A stretch of DNA of 64,000 nucleotides from Ostreococcus lucimarinus CCE9901 (GCF_000092065.1 NC_009358.1:1-64000), one strand, 5' to 3'; numbered from the stretch's first letter, positions 1 to 9,216 are shown. Notes: generated by a model not told the origin, from the letters alone. Program-made: numbers and translations.

Positions 1-158
1 CCCTAAACCCTAAACCCTAAACCCTAAACCCTAAACCCTAAACCCTAAACCCTAAACCCTAAACCCTAAACCCTAAACCCTAAACCCTAAACCCTAAACC
101 CTAAACCCTAAACCCTAAACCCTAAACCCTAAACCCTAAACCGAAACCCTAAACCCTA
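1..158. repeat. Telomeric repeat array (CCCTAAA)n, chromosome end
   Basis: Twenty perfect CCCTAAA heptamers fill bases 1-140, followed by one six-base variant (CCGAAA), another perfect unit and a truncated unit ending near 158. This is the C-rich strand of the Arabidopsis-type telomere repeat, which is written in this orientation at a left chromosome end. The variant near the inner edge is typical of the proximal part of a telomere. Chlamydomonas uses an eight-base TTTTAGGG unit, so this array argues for a different green lineage such as the Mamiellales. Confidence 0.98.
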
Positions 159-742
159 CGCATGAGGGAGGGAGGCGCTTCGGGAGAAGTGCCGTAACCG
201 ACCGACTAGCTAAGTCATTTATTACACCTACTCCTAGTCTCTCTAAACCGTACTAAACCCTAAAAAGTCACTAGCATTCGCATCCTTCCTGTGCACCTTC
301 ACGACACCCTACGGCCATCACTCGTCGACCAGCACGGCACCGCAGACTTCCCCCTCGACGCTCCGGACGTCTCCGGACTCTTGCGTCAAAGTTCCTTCTG
401 CAGTGTTCGTGTTGGACGACAAACGACCAGTCGTAGTTTGTCCTCTGTGAAAATAACGGAACCCCAAGCACTCCTCTTGCGTGACACACAGTCGATTTGA
501 GTGGAAAGCCTGCGGCGGATCCGTTATGCCGCAAGCTTTCTCACACAAATTTCTTCGTTGCCATCTCGAAACCCAGCACGACGCGCGCCGTGAATCGTCG
601 TCTTTGAGAAAAAATTGAATTGAATTGAATTGAATATATTCTGTTGTCGCTTAATCGAGATACTGTTGTGAGCTCGCCCTCGAAATGTGTGCGCGCGTCG
701 ACGAGCGCGATGCGTCTCGAACGTCGCTCGTCGCGAGCGCGC
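159..742. other. Subtelomeric gene-free stretch
   Basis: No gene could be supported here. The stretch contains a degenerate telomere-like piece around 244-266 (CTAAACCCTAAAA), a short pentanucleotide repeat and several short open frames on both strands with no recognisable protein features. It lies beyond the 3' end of the DUF285 gene, so its inner part probably includes that gene's 3' UTR. Confidence 0.6.
615..634. repeat. (TTGAA)4 microsatellite
   Basis: Four perfect TTGAA units in the AT-rich flank just beyond the stop codon of the DUF285 gene. It is probably a simple-sequence repeat without coding role. Confidence 0.8.
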
Positions 743-2026
743 TCATCGCTGAACGATGATGATTTGCGGCTCTTGTGGCGGAAACCCGACGGGCGCGCTG
801 TGGGTGGGGATGCCGAGGCGCGCGCGGAGCCTATCGTCGGCGAGGCGGCGACGCCTAACGCAGAGCGCGACCGCGACGATGATGGACGCGACGACACCAA
901 CGACGACACCGGCAATTTCAGCGTGCGTAAACGTTCTTGCATTCGACAACGGAGCTGCGTCGCATGCCGTGTCCGTACCCAAGCGGAGGTCGCCCGCGGC
1001 GTTGGTCGTCCCGGCGGGGCACGACACGCACGCGTTGGCGACGACGCGCTGGTCGGCGAGACACATGCGGATAGACCATGCCGAGGGTGGACCATCAGTG
1101 GATGTACTGGCATCGTTGCGTTCGTACTTTGAATTCCAGGCGGTTGCGCCATTAAACATCCACGCGGCGTCTGTCACCGCCGCCGTGTTCCAAGCAGAGA
1201 CGTCTTGGTTGAAGGCTACGGCGTTATCGAACATGCGTGTCATGGTCGTCACCTTCGCCGTGTTCCAAGCAGAGACGTCCTGGTTGAAGGCTGTGGCGTT
1301 ATAGAACATGCGTTCCATTGTCGTCACCTCCGCCGTGTTCCAAGCAGAGATGTCTTGGTTGAAGGCTGTGGCTTTGTAGAACATGGAGTTCATTGTCGTC
1401 ACCGCCGCCGTGTTCCAAGCAGAGATGTCTTGGTTGAAGGCTGCGGCGTCATAGAACATGGCTTGCATTGTCGTCACCGCCGCCGTGTTCCAAGCAGAGA
1501 TGTCTTGGTTGAAGGCTATGGCGTTCCCGAACATGGCGAACATTGTCGTCACCGCCGCCGTGTTCCAAGCAGAGATGTCTTGGTTGAAGGCTGCGGCGTT
1601 ATGGAACATGCGTTCCATATTCGTCACCGCCGCCGTGTTCCAAGCAGAGATGTCTTGGTTGAAGGCTGTGGCGAACGCGAACATGTACGCCATCGTCGTC
1701 ACCTCCGCCGTGTTCCAAGCAGAGATGCTTTGGTTGAAGGCTGCGGCGCCATAGAACATGCCGTCCATTCTCGTCACCTGCGACGTATTCCACGACCCGA
1801 TTGCGATACCGTTCCCTTCCTTGCAGTCCACGGACGACGACGAGCAGTCGCACGCACCCGTCGCATCAGCCGCGAGACAGTTAGTGATAGCGGTCCCGAG
1901 ATTAGCACCATCCGCCGGGAAAGGAGCCGCCCGAGCGCGCAGCGGCGCGATCGAGATCGCGACGAGCGCCCCCACGAGCGCCGCGACGAGGGCTTGACGG
2001 CCATCGCCTCGTCGCGCCCGCTTCAT
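743..2026 (-). CDS. BspA-like (DUF285) tandem-repeat surface protein
   Basis: A 427-residue predicted membrane protein. Residues 1-33 form a basic start plus hydrophobic signal peptide. Residues 77-301 are nine tandem 25-residue units of the DUF285 / BspA-like family, with consensus SAWNTAxVTTMxxMF then AFNQDI. A Cys-containing segment follows, then one transmembrane helix at about 371-390, a RRRR stop-transfer cluster and a short cytosolic tail. The repeats should face outside the cell or into a lumen. DUF285 repeats are known from bacterial surface lipoproteins and from protist proteins, where they are thought to mediate contacts. The gene is the closest to the telomere. The last repeat is degenerate (WNSKY). 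The ligand and function are unknown, and lateral acquisition is possible but not shown. Confidence 0.85.
   Translation of the reverse strand: MKRARRGDGRQALVAALVGALVAISIAPLRARAAPFPADGANLGTAITNCLAADATGACDCSSSSVDCKEGNGIAIGSWNTSQVTRMDGMFYGAAAFNQSISAWNTAEVTTMAYMFAFATAFNQDISAWNTAAVTNMERMFHNAAAFNQDISAWNTAAVTTMFAMFGNAIAFNQDISAWNTAAVTTMQAMFYDAAAFNQDISAWNTAAVTTMNSMFYKATAFNQDISAWNTAEVTTMERMFYNATAFNQDVSAWNTAKVTTMTRMFDNAVAFNQDVSAWNTAAVTDAAWMFNGATAWNSKYERNDASTSTDGPPSAWSIRMCLADQRVVANACVSCPAGTTNAAGDLRLGTDTACDAAPLSNARTFTHAEIAGVVVGVVASIIVAVALCVRRRRLADDRLRARLGIPTHSAPVGFPPQEPQIIIVQR
1124..1798 (-). repeat. 75-bp in-frame tandem repeat, nine copies
   Basis: The DUF285 units are also tandem repeats in DNA. The block GTGTTCCAAGCAGAGA (plus strand) recurs every 75 bp near 1185, 1260, 1335, 1410, 1485, 1560, 1635 and 1710. 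Copies differ mostly at variable positions within each unit, so the array could change copy number by unequal exchange. Confidence 0.92.
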
Positions 2027-2579
2027 CCTGCCGCGGACGACGTGCTCGAGGCGCGAGACCGTCGTCGGCTTCGAGAGAACCTTCGTAAACGTATCGACGC
2101 CACGCGTCCGATCGCGTGCGTCTGGCGCGACGCGTCGTCGCCGACGGCGTCCGCGCGCGACGCGATCGACGCAGACAAGAAGACGATGACGCGTTCGCGT
2201 CGGCGTGTCGGGCCGACGCTGAGAGGCGAGCCGAGAAGTCGCGAGGTCTCGCCGCGATCACCCACCGCTCGCGCGCCGCGGTGTCCCGTCCCGTCGCCTT
2301 TTGTCGCGGCACGTGGATAACGTTTGTCAAAGGGGACTTGAAGAGTGCCGAACTGGCCAAATAGAGCCAACTTTTCGTGGCTGCTTAGTTCTTAATATAT
2401 GGCTAAATCCAGCCTTGATTTTTTTGAAAGTGAAAGAGTGAGTGAGTGAGCGGTCGAATTTGGATACAAGTTTCTTGACTTCCTATCAATGTTTTCCATT
2501 TTGATGATTTCATTGATGAGATTTGTTCTTTCTTTTTTACTATTCGCCATGCCTACGTTGAATTTCTATGTTCTATGTT
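2027..2579. other. Intergenic region between DUF285 gene and RBM-like gene
   Basis: The part near 2027-2330 is GC-rich and lies upstream of the DUF285 start, so it should hold that gene's promoter and leader. From about 2335 to 2579 the DNA is clearly AT-richer, contains a GAGT microsatellite near 2435-2450 and is the likely 3' flank of the RBM-like gene. I see no supportable gene. Confidence 0.5.
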
Positions 2580-3947
2580 TCAGCTACCGCCCCTCTTCCC
2601 CGCCCTCATTTTCCCGCCGGTCACTCGACCTTTCACGGCCGACGCGGCGGGTTCGCCACTCACGAGTCGGTCGAGCGCCACGCCTTCGCGGTGGAGTTTG
2701 CGACGTTCCTTTGCGCGATCACGGTAGCTCATGACGACTTTTACGTCCTCCTTCAAGACGGACGGTTCTGGCTTCGGCGCCGAGGATAACGTGGCGACGA
2801 CGGGCCGGCGCTCTGTCTCTTCTTTCGGCGGCGATTCGACTACGCTCTTCGATCCAACTTGGGTGTACTCCTGCGTAGTTTCGTTCCATGAGTACCACGC
2901 GTTCGTGATCGCATTGAAAAACAGCCCCGTGTTCGCATCGTACAAAATTCCAGTCGTTTTGTGTCGATAGTACCCGGTGGCTTTGTCGAAGGTGTAATCG
3001 CTTTCGGAAGCGGCGGTCGTCATCGCAGACGCGGCGGTGGCCTGTAGAATAGCAACCTGAGCCGCCGCGCTCACCGGTGTCGCTAGTTTCTGAGACAGCT
3101 TTGATATGGAAAACTCCACCGAAAGCGCGCCGTTCGTCCAATCGCCTTCCCGAAACGCCGTCCCATCGAGCAAATCCTTCACCACTCGAGCCTGCTCTAT
3201 CGACGTGCAATCAACGAACGCAAATCCTTTGCGAAACCCAGTCTCCCTCTCGACGGGCATTTGTATCGAGCGAACAAAAAGCGTTTTGTCGATTGCACTC
3301 ACCTTTTTCGCCAGTTCTTCCTCCGTCGCGTCGCTTGGGATGTTTCGTATGAAGAGTACGGGCGTCGGATGCTTATCGGCGGCAGCGCGGTCAACCTCAT
3401 CTGTCCTATACTTCTTGTCAGCTTCATCTTGCGTGAAGCACTGAAAACACGCCGACCTGCGCGCGAAGTTGAAACTGCCGCAACTTGCGCAGTCCCAATC
3501 TCTCGCAGTCGCTGGCGCCGACGTCGATGCTGTAGCGCTCGAACGGCGCGCGTCTTCGCGCGCAGCGCGTACAGGCTCGTATTGCGGTCGAACGCGATCG
3601 CGATCGGCGTCACACACGTCGTACTGGTCGCGACCACCTCCAAATCGCGGCGGTCCATCGTAATAAGGATCTCGTCGAGGCGGCGAGCGTCTCTGCGAGC
3701 GTCGTTCGTAATAGGGGTCTCGCCGAGGCGGTGGTCGCCGAGGCGGCGACCGTCGATCGTGATAAGGATCTCGCCGAGGCGGCGAACGCGCATAATCATA
3801 GTCATAGCCTTTGTCGTATCCGCTCCTTTCATAGTCTCGCTGTCTGTACTCCCGGCGGTACTCGTCGCGTTCGTCGTTGAAATCGCGTCCCGGGGCACCG
3901 AATCTCGCTCGCTCGTGACGATCGTCTTCGCCGAATCGCCGCTTCAT
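2580..3947 (-). CDS. RBM5/RBM10-like RNA-binding protein (RS-like region, RanBP2 zinc finger, RRM, OCRE)
   Basis: The open frame extends to 4145, but the methionine at 3947 (MKRRFGEDD) is the natural start, giving 455 residues. The order is: Arg/Tyr/Asp-rich N-terminal region with SPPRRDP repeats; a RanBP2-type zinc finger (WDCASCGSFN then CFQC); one RRM containing LFIRNIP and KGFAFVD; an OCRE domain rich in Tyr (TGYYRHKTTG, YDANTGLFF); and a C-terminal YRDRAKERRKLH motif. This arrangement is that of RBM5, RBM10 and the plant splicing regulator SUA, which act at early spliceosome assembly. A C-terminal G-patch, normal in RBM5/10, is not obvious, so this may be a reduced version. It is expected to be nuclear. 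Its 5' end faces the LysM gene. Confidence 0.85.
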   Translation of the reverse strand: MKRRFGEDDRHERARFGAPGRDFNDERDEYRREYRQRDYERSGYDKGYDYDYARSPPRRDPYHDRRSPPRRPPPRRDPYYERRSQRRSPPRRDPYYDGPPRFGGGRDQYDVCDADRDRVRPQYEPVRAAREDARRSSATASTSAPATARDWDCASCGSFNFARRSACFQCFTQDEADKKYRTDEVDRAAADKHPTPVLFIRNIPSDATEEELAKKVSAIDKTLFVRSIQMPVERETGFRKGFAFVDCTSIEQARVVKDLLDGTAFREGDWTNGALSVEFSISKLSQKLATPVSAAAQVAILQATAASAMTTAASESDYTFDKATGYYRHKTTGILYDANTGLFFNAITNAWYSWNETTQEYTQVGSKSVVESPPKEETERRPVVATLSSAPKPEPSVLKEDVKVVMSYRDRAKERRKLHREGVALDRLVSGEPAASAVKGRVTGGKMRAGKRGGS

Positions 3948-4272
3948 CGCTCGGTACGACGATGTTCCTTCCTGAGTGTCACACCTGCCTCGCGTCATCG
4001 CGCATCGTGCGTTAAAATGATCGTCAGCGCCTTGACACAACCTATCGACGACGACAGTACCCCGATTGTCGTCGTCAAGAAGTACTGCGCATCTCGTCAG
4101 CGCGCTCGCTCTCGAAACGTCGCGACGGGATGAAATACGAACCAAGCCACCGAGTGCGCGTTGTCAAACGTCTTCGAGCGCTGGGTCAGGCAAGCAGCGC
4201 TAGCCGCGTCCAAACCTACCGGCGTGGTATGCCGCGTCATTTCGCGGAGGGGGTCCGCGCGGTCCGACGACG
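3948..4272. other. Head-to-head intergenic region (RBM-like gene and LysM gene)
   Basis: 325 bp separate the two divergent start codons, so the stretch should carry both promoters and 5' UTRs. No RNA gene or recognisable promoter element stands out. Confidence 0.45.
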
Positions 4273-5358
4273 ATGTCGCACTCGAGCACACGCGTGCTCG
4301 CTTCGGCGTCAACGCCTCGTCGACGACGTCTAGTCAAACTCGCGAGACGAAGCACGCGAAGCTTCGCGTCGACTTCGTCGAGCGGAAGCCGTAACTCGGA
4401 CGTTGACGCGTCGGTTGTAACCCCAACCGAAGCGCGCTACGTCGAGCGCGGAGGCGGGGCGGAGACGCGTGCGAACGCGAGCGGTGTCGCCGCACCGACG
4501 ATGGTGTCCTACGTCGTCGCGCGCGGCGATAGCTTGTTTTCGATTGCCGCGTCGCACGGCGTCTCAACAGACGACCTCGTCGAAGCGAACGCACTCGGTC
4601 TTCGACGATCTATAGAGGTCGGTCAGTCGCTTCACGTGCCGGTGAATATTGATCGTGCATCGTTCGCCGTTAGAGCAAAGTTGCGCGCCACAGATGGCCG
4701 TGTGGGCACGACGCCGGCTACGCGAAAGCTGTTTCTTCGAGACGTTTGGTCACCACAGCGGTCTTCACACTCGACGATGACATTCGGGTCGACGACCGGT
4801 AAGGCTTTACCATCGCTACAAGTGTTCGGCGCTGCTAGTTTCGTCGTCGCTATCATGCTGACATTAGTTTCTCGGAAGCCGAGCCGAGCGGTACAGAAGA
4901 CGTACGACGACGAACGACAGATGGCAGCGACGGTATCGGCGCCAGTCCCCGAGTCCGACGCGTTAACGGACGGCGGTGACGTCGTAGTTGATGAGATAAC
5001 TGAGACGATTGAAATACGATCGGCTTCTGGGAAAACGAAACAGATTTCGATGCCAGAACCAAGCGATGAAGAAGACAGCAACGATGACGGGCCGCGTTGG
5101 GTTGGCGAAGTCAACCCACCTGACAAAAAAGGTGTTACCCCCACACTGCCAAAATCGGCGAAGAAGGTTGACGTCGCGAGACTTGAAATGCGAGCCAATA
5201 GGCGAGCTCAAAGCTCTGCGCGACGATTGCAGAGGTCCTCTTCTCGCACGGCGATTCGACAAGAGGGCCACGGTGCAAGCGCGCTACCAGCGCTCGTAGG
5301 TGGCATCATCTTCGATCTGCAATCGACTATAGAGCGTTTGCGCAGTAAAGTGAAATAG
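4273..5358 (+). CDS. LysM-domain membrane protein
   Basis: A 361-residue protein. The N-terminal 70 residues are Arg/Ser/Thr/Ala-rich and resemble an organelle transit peptide. A single LysM domain spans about 79-122 (SYVVARGDSLFSIAASHGV, then VGQSLHVPV). One transmembrane helix lies near 183-200, followed by an acidic, low-complexity tail ending in a short hydrophobic/amphipathic segment. LysM domains bind GlcNAc-containing glycans such as peptidoglycan or chitin. In a green alga a plastid or cell-surface location is possible and the sequence does not decide it. The 3' end converges on the methyltransferase gene with about 43 bp between the stop codons. Confidence 0.8.
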   Translation: MSHSSTRVLASASTPRRRRLVKLARRSTRSFASTSSSGSRNSDVDASVVTPTEARYVERGGGAETRANASGVAAPTMVSYVVARGDSLFSIAASHGVSTDDLVEANALGLRRSIEVGQSLHVPVNIDRASFAVRAKLRATDGRVGTTPATRKLFLRDVWSPQRSSHSTMTFGSTTGKALPSLQVFGAASFVVAIMLTLVSRKPSRAVQKTYDDERQMAATVSAPVPESDALTDGGDVVVDEITETIEIRSASGKTKQISMPEPSDEEDSNDDGPRWVGEVNPPDKKGVTPTLPKSAKKVDVARLEMRANRRAQSSARRLQRSSSRTAIRQEGHGASALPALVGGIIFDLQSTIERLRSKVK

Positions 5359-5401
5359 AACCGAAAGATGACTTGCTGAATGATGTGATCCATTTAGAAA
5401 T

Positions 5402-6118
5402 TTAACACGCCTCTCCGCGCTTGGGGACCCATTCGAACATCCAAACATCGCCAAAATCGAATCGCGCTCTTTCGTCGAATAGCTCGTCGATGAATTCAAA
5501 AAATTGCGCGTCGTGAATCAAGTTTTCGCGAAAGTGGTACGCAAAGACCACGACCCCGCTACGTTTCGAGCACAGTACCTCTAAGGTGTTCGCCAACGCC
5601 TTTAAAATGTTCCGGGGTTGGTGGTACAGTACATCCGAACATAGAACAGTGTCAAACACTTCGCCCTGCCACTCATCGAGCTCGCCCCACGCGCACGCGC
5701 GCACGGTAACATCGGCCTCCTTTCCTTGTGCAACGTTTACTTCAACGTTCTTTTCGAGTAGCTCCAACTCGCTCGGTAAATCAGTGAGAACTACGCTCGA
5801 CGGACCCAACCTCGCCGAGACGAGTCCTGGTAGCCCAGTTCCCGCACCAACTTCCACGACGCTTCGTCCAGCGAGCAAGCGCTTGGCGTGATCGATCAAG
5901 AACTCGCACATTACGGGAGCGGTATCCCACACCCATCGCGCCGTTGCGTCGACCTTTACTTCACCGATGTTTTGATGCACTGTGACGGGACTTCGCCATG
6001 GCGGCGGGAGCGCGAACGAAACCGTGGCTGCGCGACGGTCGACGCCACTGAACGAGTGTGAACCACAAGCACCACGTCGGTTACACTCAGATTCGCTCGA
6101 GTTCGGCGACGCCTCCAT
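5402..6118 (-). CDS. METTL21-like protein lysine methyltransferase (Methyltransf_16)
   Basis: A 238-residue class I SAM-dependent methyltransferase. The diagnostic order is a VWDTAPVMCEFL segment (residues 64-75), motif I VVEVGAGTGLPGL (about 87-99), an acidic loop LTDLP (111-115) and the motif CSDVLYH (160-166). This matches the family-16 methyltransferases (METTL21/FAM86/EFM type) that methylate lysines of chaperones or translation factors. The substrate cannot be read from the sequence. The gene diverges from the cold-shock-domain gene, whose ATG is 181 bp away. Confidence 0.83.
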   Translation of the reverse strand: MEASPNSSESECNRRGACGSHSFSGVDRRAATVSFALPPPWRSPVTVHQNIGEVKVDATARWVWDTAPVMCEFLIDHAKRLLAGRSVVEVGAGTGLPGLVSARLGPSSVVLTDLPSELELLEKNVEVNVAQGKEADVTVRACAWGELDEWQGEVFDTVLCSDVLYHQPRNILKALANTLEVLCSKRSGVVVFAYHFRENLIHDAQFFEFIDELFDERARFDFGDVWMFEWVPKRGEAC

Positions 6119-6299
6119 CCGTCGTCGTCACCATACGCGCTGAGGAATGTAACGTCAAACGTCGAAGACTCCAGGTACTTTTCCTTTTTACAAGGTGGTG
6201 GAAAAATGACTTCGCGGTCTCATCGACGCCGCAGACGCGCGCGCGGTGCGTCGCGACCGACGAATCGCTCGCGAACGCGATCGATCTAACGCGTGAGAC

Positions 6300-8093
6300 A
6301 TGGTGTCTTACGCGCGCGCGCACGATCGGCGCGCACCCGCGATCGGCGGCGCCGTCAAGCCCGTGCGCGAGGGCGAGCGCGAATACGGGCGCGTCGTCAC
6401 GCTCAAGGAAAGCTTTGGATTCATACGATGCGGGGCGAGAGTGGAGGACCCGTCGCAGGGCGATCGCCGCGCGAGAGGTGGACCGCCGCGCGAGGCGCAG
6501 GTGTTCTTCCACGCGAGCGAGTTCCATCGCGAGCTGGCGAACCGAGACAAACCGGCGCTCGATCCTGGGGACCTCGTGAGCTTTGTGTGCGGACCGAGCC
6601 CGAACAGGGACGGACTCAACGCGTTTGACGTTCAAAAGTGCGACGACGTGGACGTGGCGTGGCGCATGGTGAGCGAGAACGTCATCGGGGCGGTGTCGAG
6701 GACGTTGAGAGGGAAAATGAAACGCGACGCCTACGGCGGGCGCGTGGCGTACCAAGCGTACGACGAAGGCGACGCGAGAGCGTCAACGGAAGAAGAGTCA
6801 GAATCCCGACGCGATGCAGAATCGAAACTTGAGCAAGATGACGAGAGCGCCGTGGACATGGACGCCATGAAGGACGAAATCGAGTTTACCGGAGCCGATC
6901 TCGCCGAGGCGTGTCGGCTGTCAAAGCTCAGGCAAGGCGTCAAGGTGAAGTTCACGCTTTCGTTCGATCCGTACTCGCGCGCCATGCGCGCGTCAGATAT
7001 TCGCGAAGCGTTCCCACAGTCAGATAACTCGGCGGAAGCCGCCACGGGCGTGGACAGCAATGATTGGAATAGAGAAAAAGCCCCGCTGGCGGAGGACGAG
7101 TTTGGTGTGATTAGCATAATCAAGTCCAGTTATGGATTTATCAAGTGTTGTTCTAGACCGAAAGATTTGTTCTTTCATTTTAGTGAATTAAACGAAGACG
7201 TGGATGCGGCGCGAACGGGACAGGAGGTGAGTTTTCAGGTAACCACGGAGCCTAGGACTGGAAAAGTCGTCGCGGCCGGCGTGAGATTCGCGCCGAAAGG
7301 CAGCGCGGTTTTCGCGACGGTCGACGACAGACCGTGTCGTGGGGTTTGCACGACGAAGCTGATGTTCACAAAAGGGTTCCCTTCCAAGGACGGCGATCGA
7401 TCGACTCCTAAGGGCGTGGTAGAAGAAATGACGGGTCGAGATGGAGAAACGAAAAAATTTGCATTTGATCGTAGTGGGCTGCTCGACGCTCGGCAAAACC
7501 CTCGAGAAGGAGAATTGGTACAGTTTTGCGTGCAAACGGACAAGCGAACAAACGTCGCGTCGGCGTGCAAAGTGCAAATCATGCGTTTCACTGGCAAGGT
7601 GACGTCGACGAAGAGCGACGGCTTGTACGGTTTCGTCGAGCACGTCGATCAAGGTACGGGCGTTCAAGGCAAGGCTTTCGTGCACGGGGCTGAGGTGGAG
7701 GGTCAATCCAAGCTTAACGTCGGCGATGAGCTCGAGTATGCGCTTCAAGTTGGACGGAAAGCAGATGAATTTGCAGCCAAGCGCGTGAAAGTCGTCGTCG
7801 CGGCGCCCGTAGATCCAAACGCGGCGCCAAGTCGCCCTGATTCGCCTCGCGTCAACCGAGACAATCAGTTCTCGGGCTCGCAGTTCAAAATCACCAAGGG
7901 CCCCGACGGCACTCGCGGCTTTGAAATGGGGCGCGGAAAAGGTTTAGCGGAGAAAGCAGCCGCAAACTTTTCACAACTGAAGATTGAAGCTCAATCTTTT
8001 GTCCCTCTCCCTCTCGGCGGCGCCGAAAACGGCGACGAGAGTCCCGGCGACGCCGTGAGCGTCAAAGCGAGTGCGGTCGAGGACGCGCCGTAG
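6300..8093 (+). CDS. Multiple cold-shock-domain RNA-binding protein (UNR/CSDE1-like)
   Basis: A 597-residue protein with several cold-shock domains. The first follows residue 28 (YGRVVTLKESFGFIRC, then VFFHASEF), the second begins near 260 (FGVISIIKSSYGFIKC, LFFHFSEL) and the last near 425 (TGKVTSTKSDGLYGFVEH, AFVHGAEV). A more divergent segment between the second and last (VFATVDDRPCRGVCTTK) is probably another degenerate copy. The FGF/YGF and FFH motifs are the RNA-stacking RNP motifs. UNR/CSDE1 proteins bind single-stranded RNA and control translation and mRNA stability. The domain count and linker organisation favour an UNR-like protein over a simple one-domain cold-shock protein. Confidence 0.83.
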   Translation: MVSYARAHDRRAPAIGGAVKPVREGEREYGRVVTLKESFGFIRCGARVEDPSQGDRRARGGPPREAQVFFHASEFHRELANRDKPALDPGDLVSFVCGPSPNRDGLNAFDVQKCDDVDVAWRMVSENVIGAVSRTLRGKMKRDAYGGRVAYQAYDEGDARASTEEESESRRDAESKLEQDDESAVDMDAMKDEIEFTGADLAEACRLSKLRQGVKVKFTLSFDPYSRAMRASDIREAFPQSDNSAEAATGVDSNDWNREKAPLAEDEFGVISIIKSSYGFIKCCSRPKDLFFHFSELNEDVDAARTGQEVSFQVTTEPRTGKVVAAGVRFAPKGSAVFATVDDRPCRGVCTTKLMFTKGFPSKDGDRSTPKGVVEEMTGRDGETKKFAFDRSGLLDARQNPREGELVQFCVQTDKRTNVASACKVQIMRFTGKVTSTKSDGLYGFVEHVDQGTGVQGKAFVHGAEVEGQSKLNVGDELEYALQVGRKADEFAAKRVKVVVAAPVDPNAAPSRPDSPRVNRDNQFSGSQFKITKGPDGTRGFEMGRGKGLAEKAAANFSQLKIEAQSFVPLPLGGAENGDESPGDAVSVKASAVEDAP

Positions 8094-8289
8094 AGGTGGA
8101 TTTCGTAGAGGTGGATTTGCGTAGATGAATTTTTAATACTACCCTTCCATCATACGACGCGCGTTTGTCGTCGTTCGAGCGCGATAGACCCGACTGACAG
8201 CACCACACCTGTGTTGTGCGTTATCCAGACTGCCGGACTGCGGGACGTCGACGTCATACAACGACCCGGCGCGAGACGAGCCGCGCGCG

Positions 8290-9216
8290 ATGACGTTCAC
8301 GACGACGACGAGGCACGCGACGATGACAACCGTGGCGTCGACGGCGATGAAGTCGACGAGCAAGACGACTCGCGTCGCGCATCGTCGTGCGGCGACGACG
8401 ATCGCAGCGACGACGCGAACGATCGCTCCGCGCGTCCACTCGCGACGACACGGGCTCGTCGCGTCACCGAACGTTGAGCGACGACGCGCGAGCGTGCGCG
8501 TGAGCGCGAGCGCGGATGGTGCGGAAAGCATGACTCGTGTGTGCGCGTTGGAAGAGCTCCCACGCGGGGATCGCAAGCTCGTTCGAGCGCTCGGCAAGAG
8601 CATTTTGATGTTTTGGTATCGCGACACCGTGTTCGCTATCGAATCTCGCTCGCCGGCCGAAGGAGCGTACAGCGAAGGTTTCGAAAAGGCACGTCTCACG
8701 CAAGATGCCTGCATCGAGTGCCCGACGACGAAGAGTAAATTTGATTTGAAGACGGGCGAGATCAAGGAGTGGTATCCGGAAAACCCGGTGTTGAAAGCGT
8801 TGACGCCGCAAGACACGTGCCGCCCGATGGAGGTGTTCCCGGTGGAGGTCAGAGATGATGGTATTTATCTTGACGCCAAGAATGGCTCGCTCGGCCCGGG
8901 TTTCGTTGCCCCGATCGGTTTGGGTGGTTCGAACACGTCTTTGGAGAACAACAACGTCTTCGCCGTCGAGACGCCGATGTACGTGGAGGGTGAAGGTATC
9001 GGCGGCTCCATGGCATCCGGAGGTGACAGCTCTGGTAAGATGGACGCAAGCCAACTCGGCGGCGCGATTGCGGTCGCCGGCGTCGTCGCAGTCGCCGGTA
9101 CGGGAGCGTGCCTTTACTTTGAGAACTTTTATGCGTTGGCCGCGCTGTGGATCGCCGGCTTTGCCGCGGCAGCCGGCGTGGCGTTGAAGACCACGGGCGC
9201 GCTCGACGAGGAGTAG
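8290..9216 (+). CDS. PSB33: PSB33/TEF5-like chloroplast Rieske-fold protein
   Basis: A 308-residue protein with a long Thr/Arg/Ala-rich transit peptide to about residue 75. A Rieske-like beta domain follows (MTRVCALEELPRGDRKLV, then CIECPTTKSKFDLKTGEI). The canonical CxH and CxxH cluster ligands are absent: the position reads CIEC then TTKSKF, without histidines. Two hydrophobic helices near the C terminus anchor it in a membrane. This is the organisation of plant PSB33 (Chlamydomonas TEF5), a thylakoid protein with a Rieske fold but no Fe-S site that supports photosystem II. Assignment rests on the architecture and my recognition of the family. Confidence 0.82.
   Translation: MTFTTTTRHATMTTVASTAMKSTSKTTRVAHRRAATTIAATTRTIAPRVHSRRHGLVASPNVERRRASVRVSASADGAESMTRVCALEELPRGDRKLVRALGKSILMFWYRDTVFAIESRSPAEGAYSEGFEKARLTQDACIECPTTKSKFDLKTGEIKEWYPENPVLKALTPQDTCRPMEVFPVEVRDDGIYLDAKNGSLGPGFVAPIGLGGSNTSLENNNVFAVETPMYVEGEGIGGSMASGGDSSGKMDASQLGGAIAVAGVVAVAGTGACLYFENFYALAALWIAGFAAAAGVALKTTGALDEE

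Noticed and set aside
1124-1798. Regular 75-bp repeats suggesting a CRISPR array
   Set aside because: The repeats are contiguous, without unique spacers, and encode protein repeats; the genome is eukaryotic.
1205-2320. A plus-strand frame with repeated DVLVEG segments
   Set aside because: Antisense shadow of the DUF285 repeats; the minus strand has a signal peptide, a TM segment and a known family.
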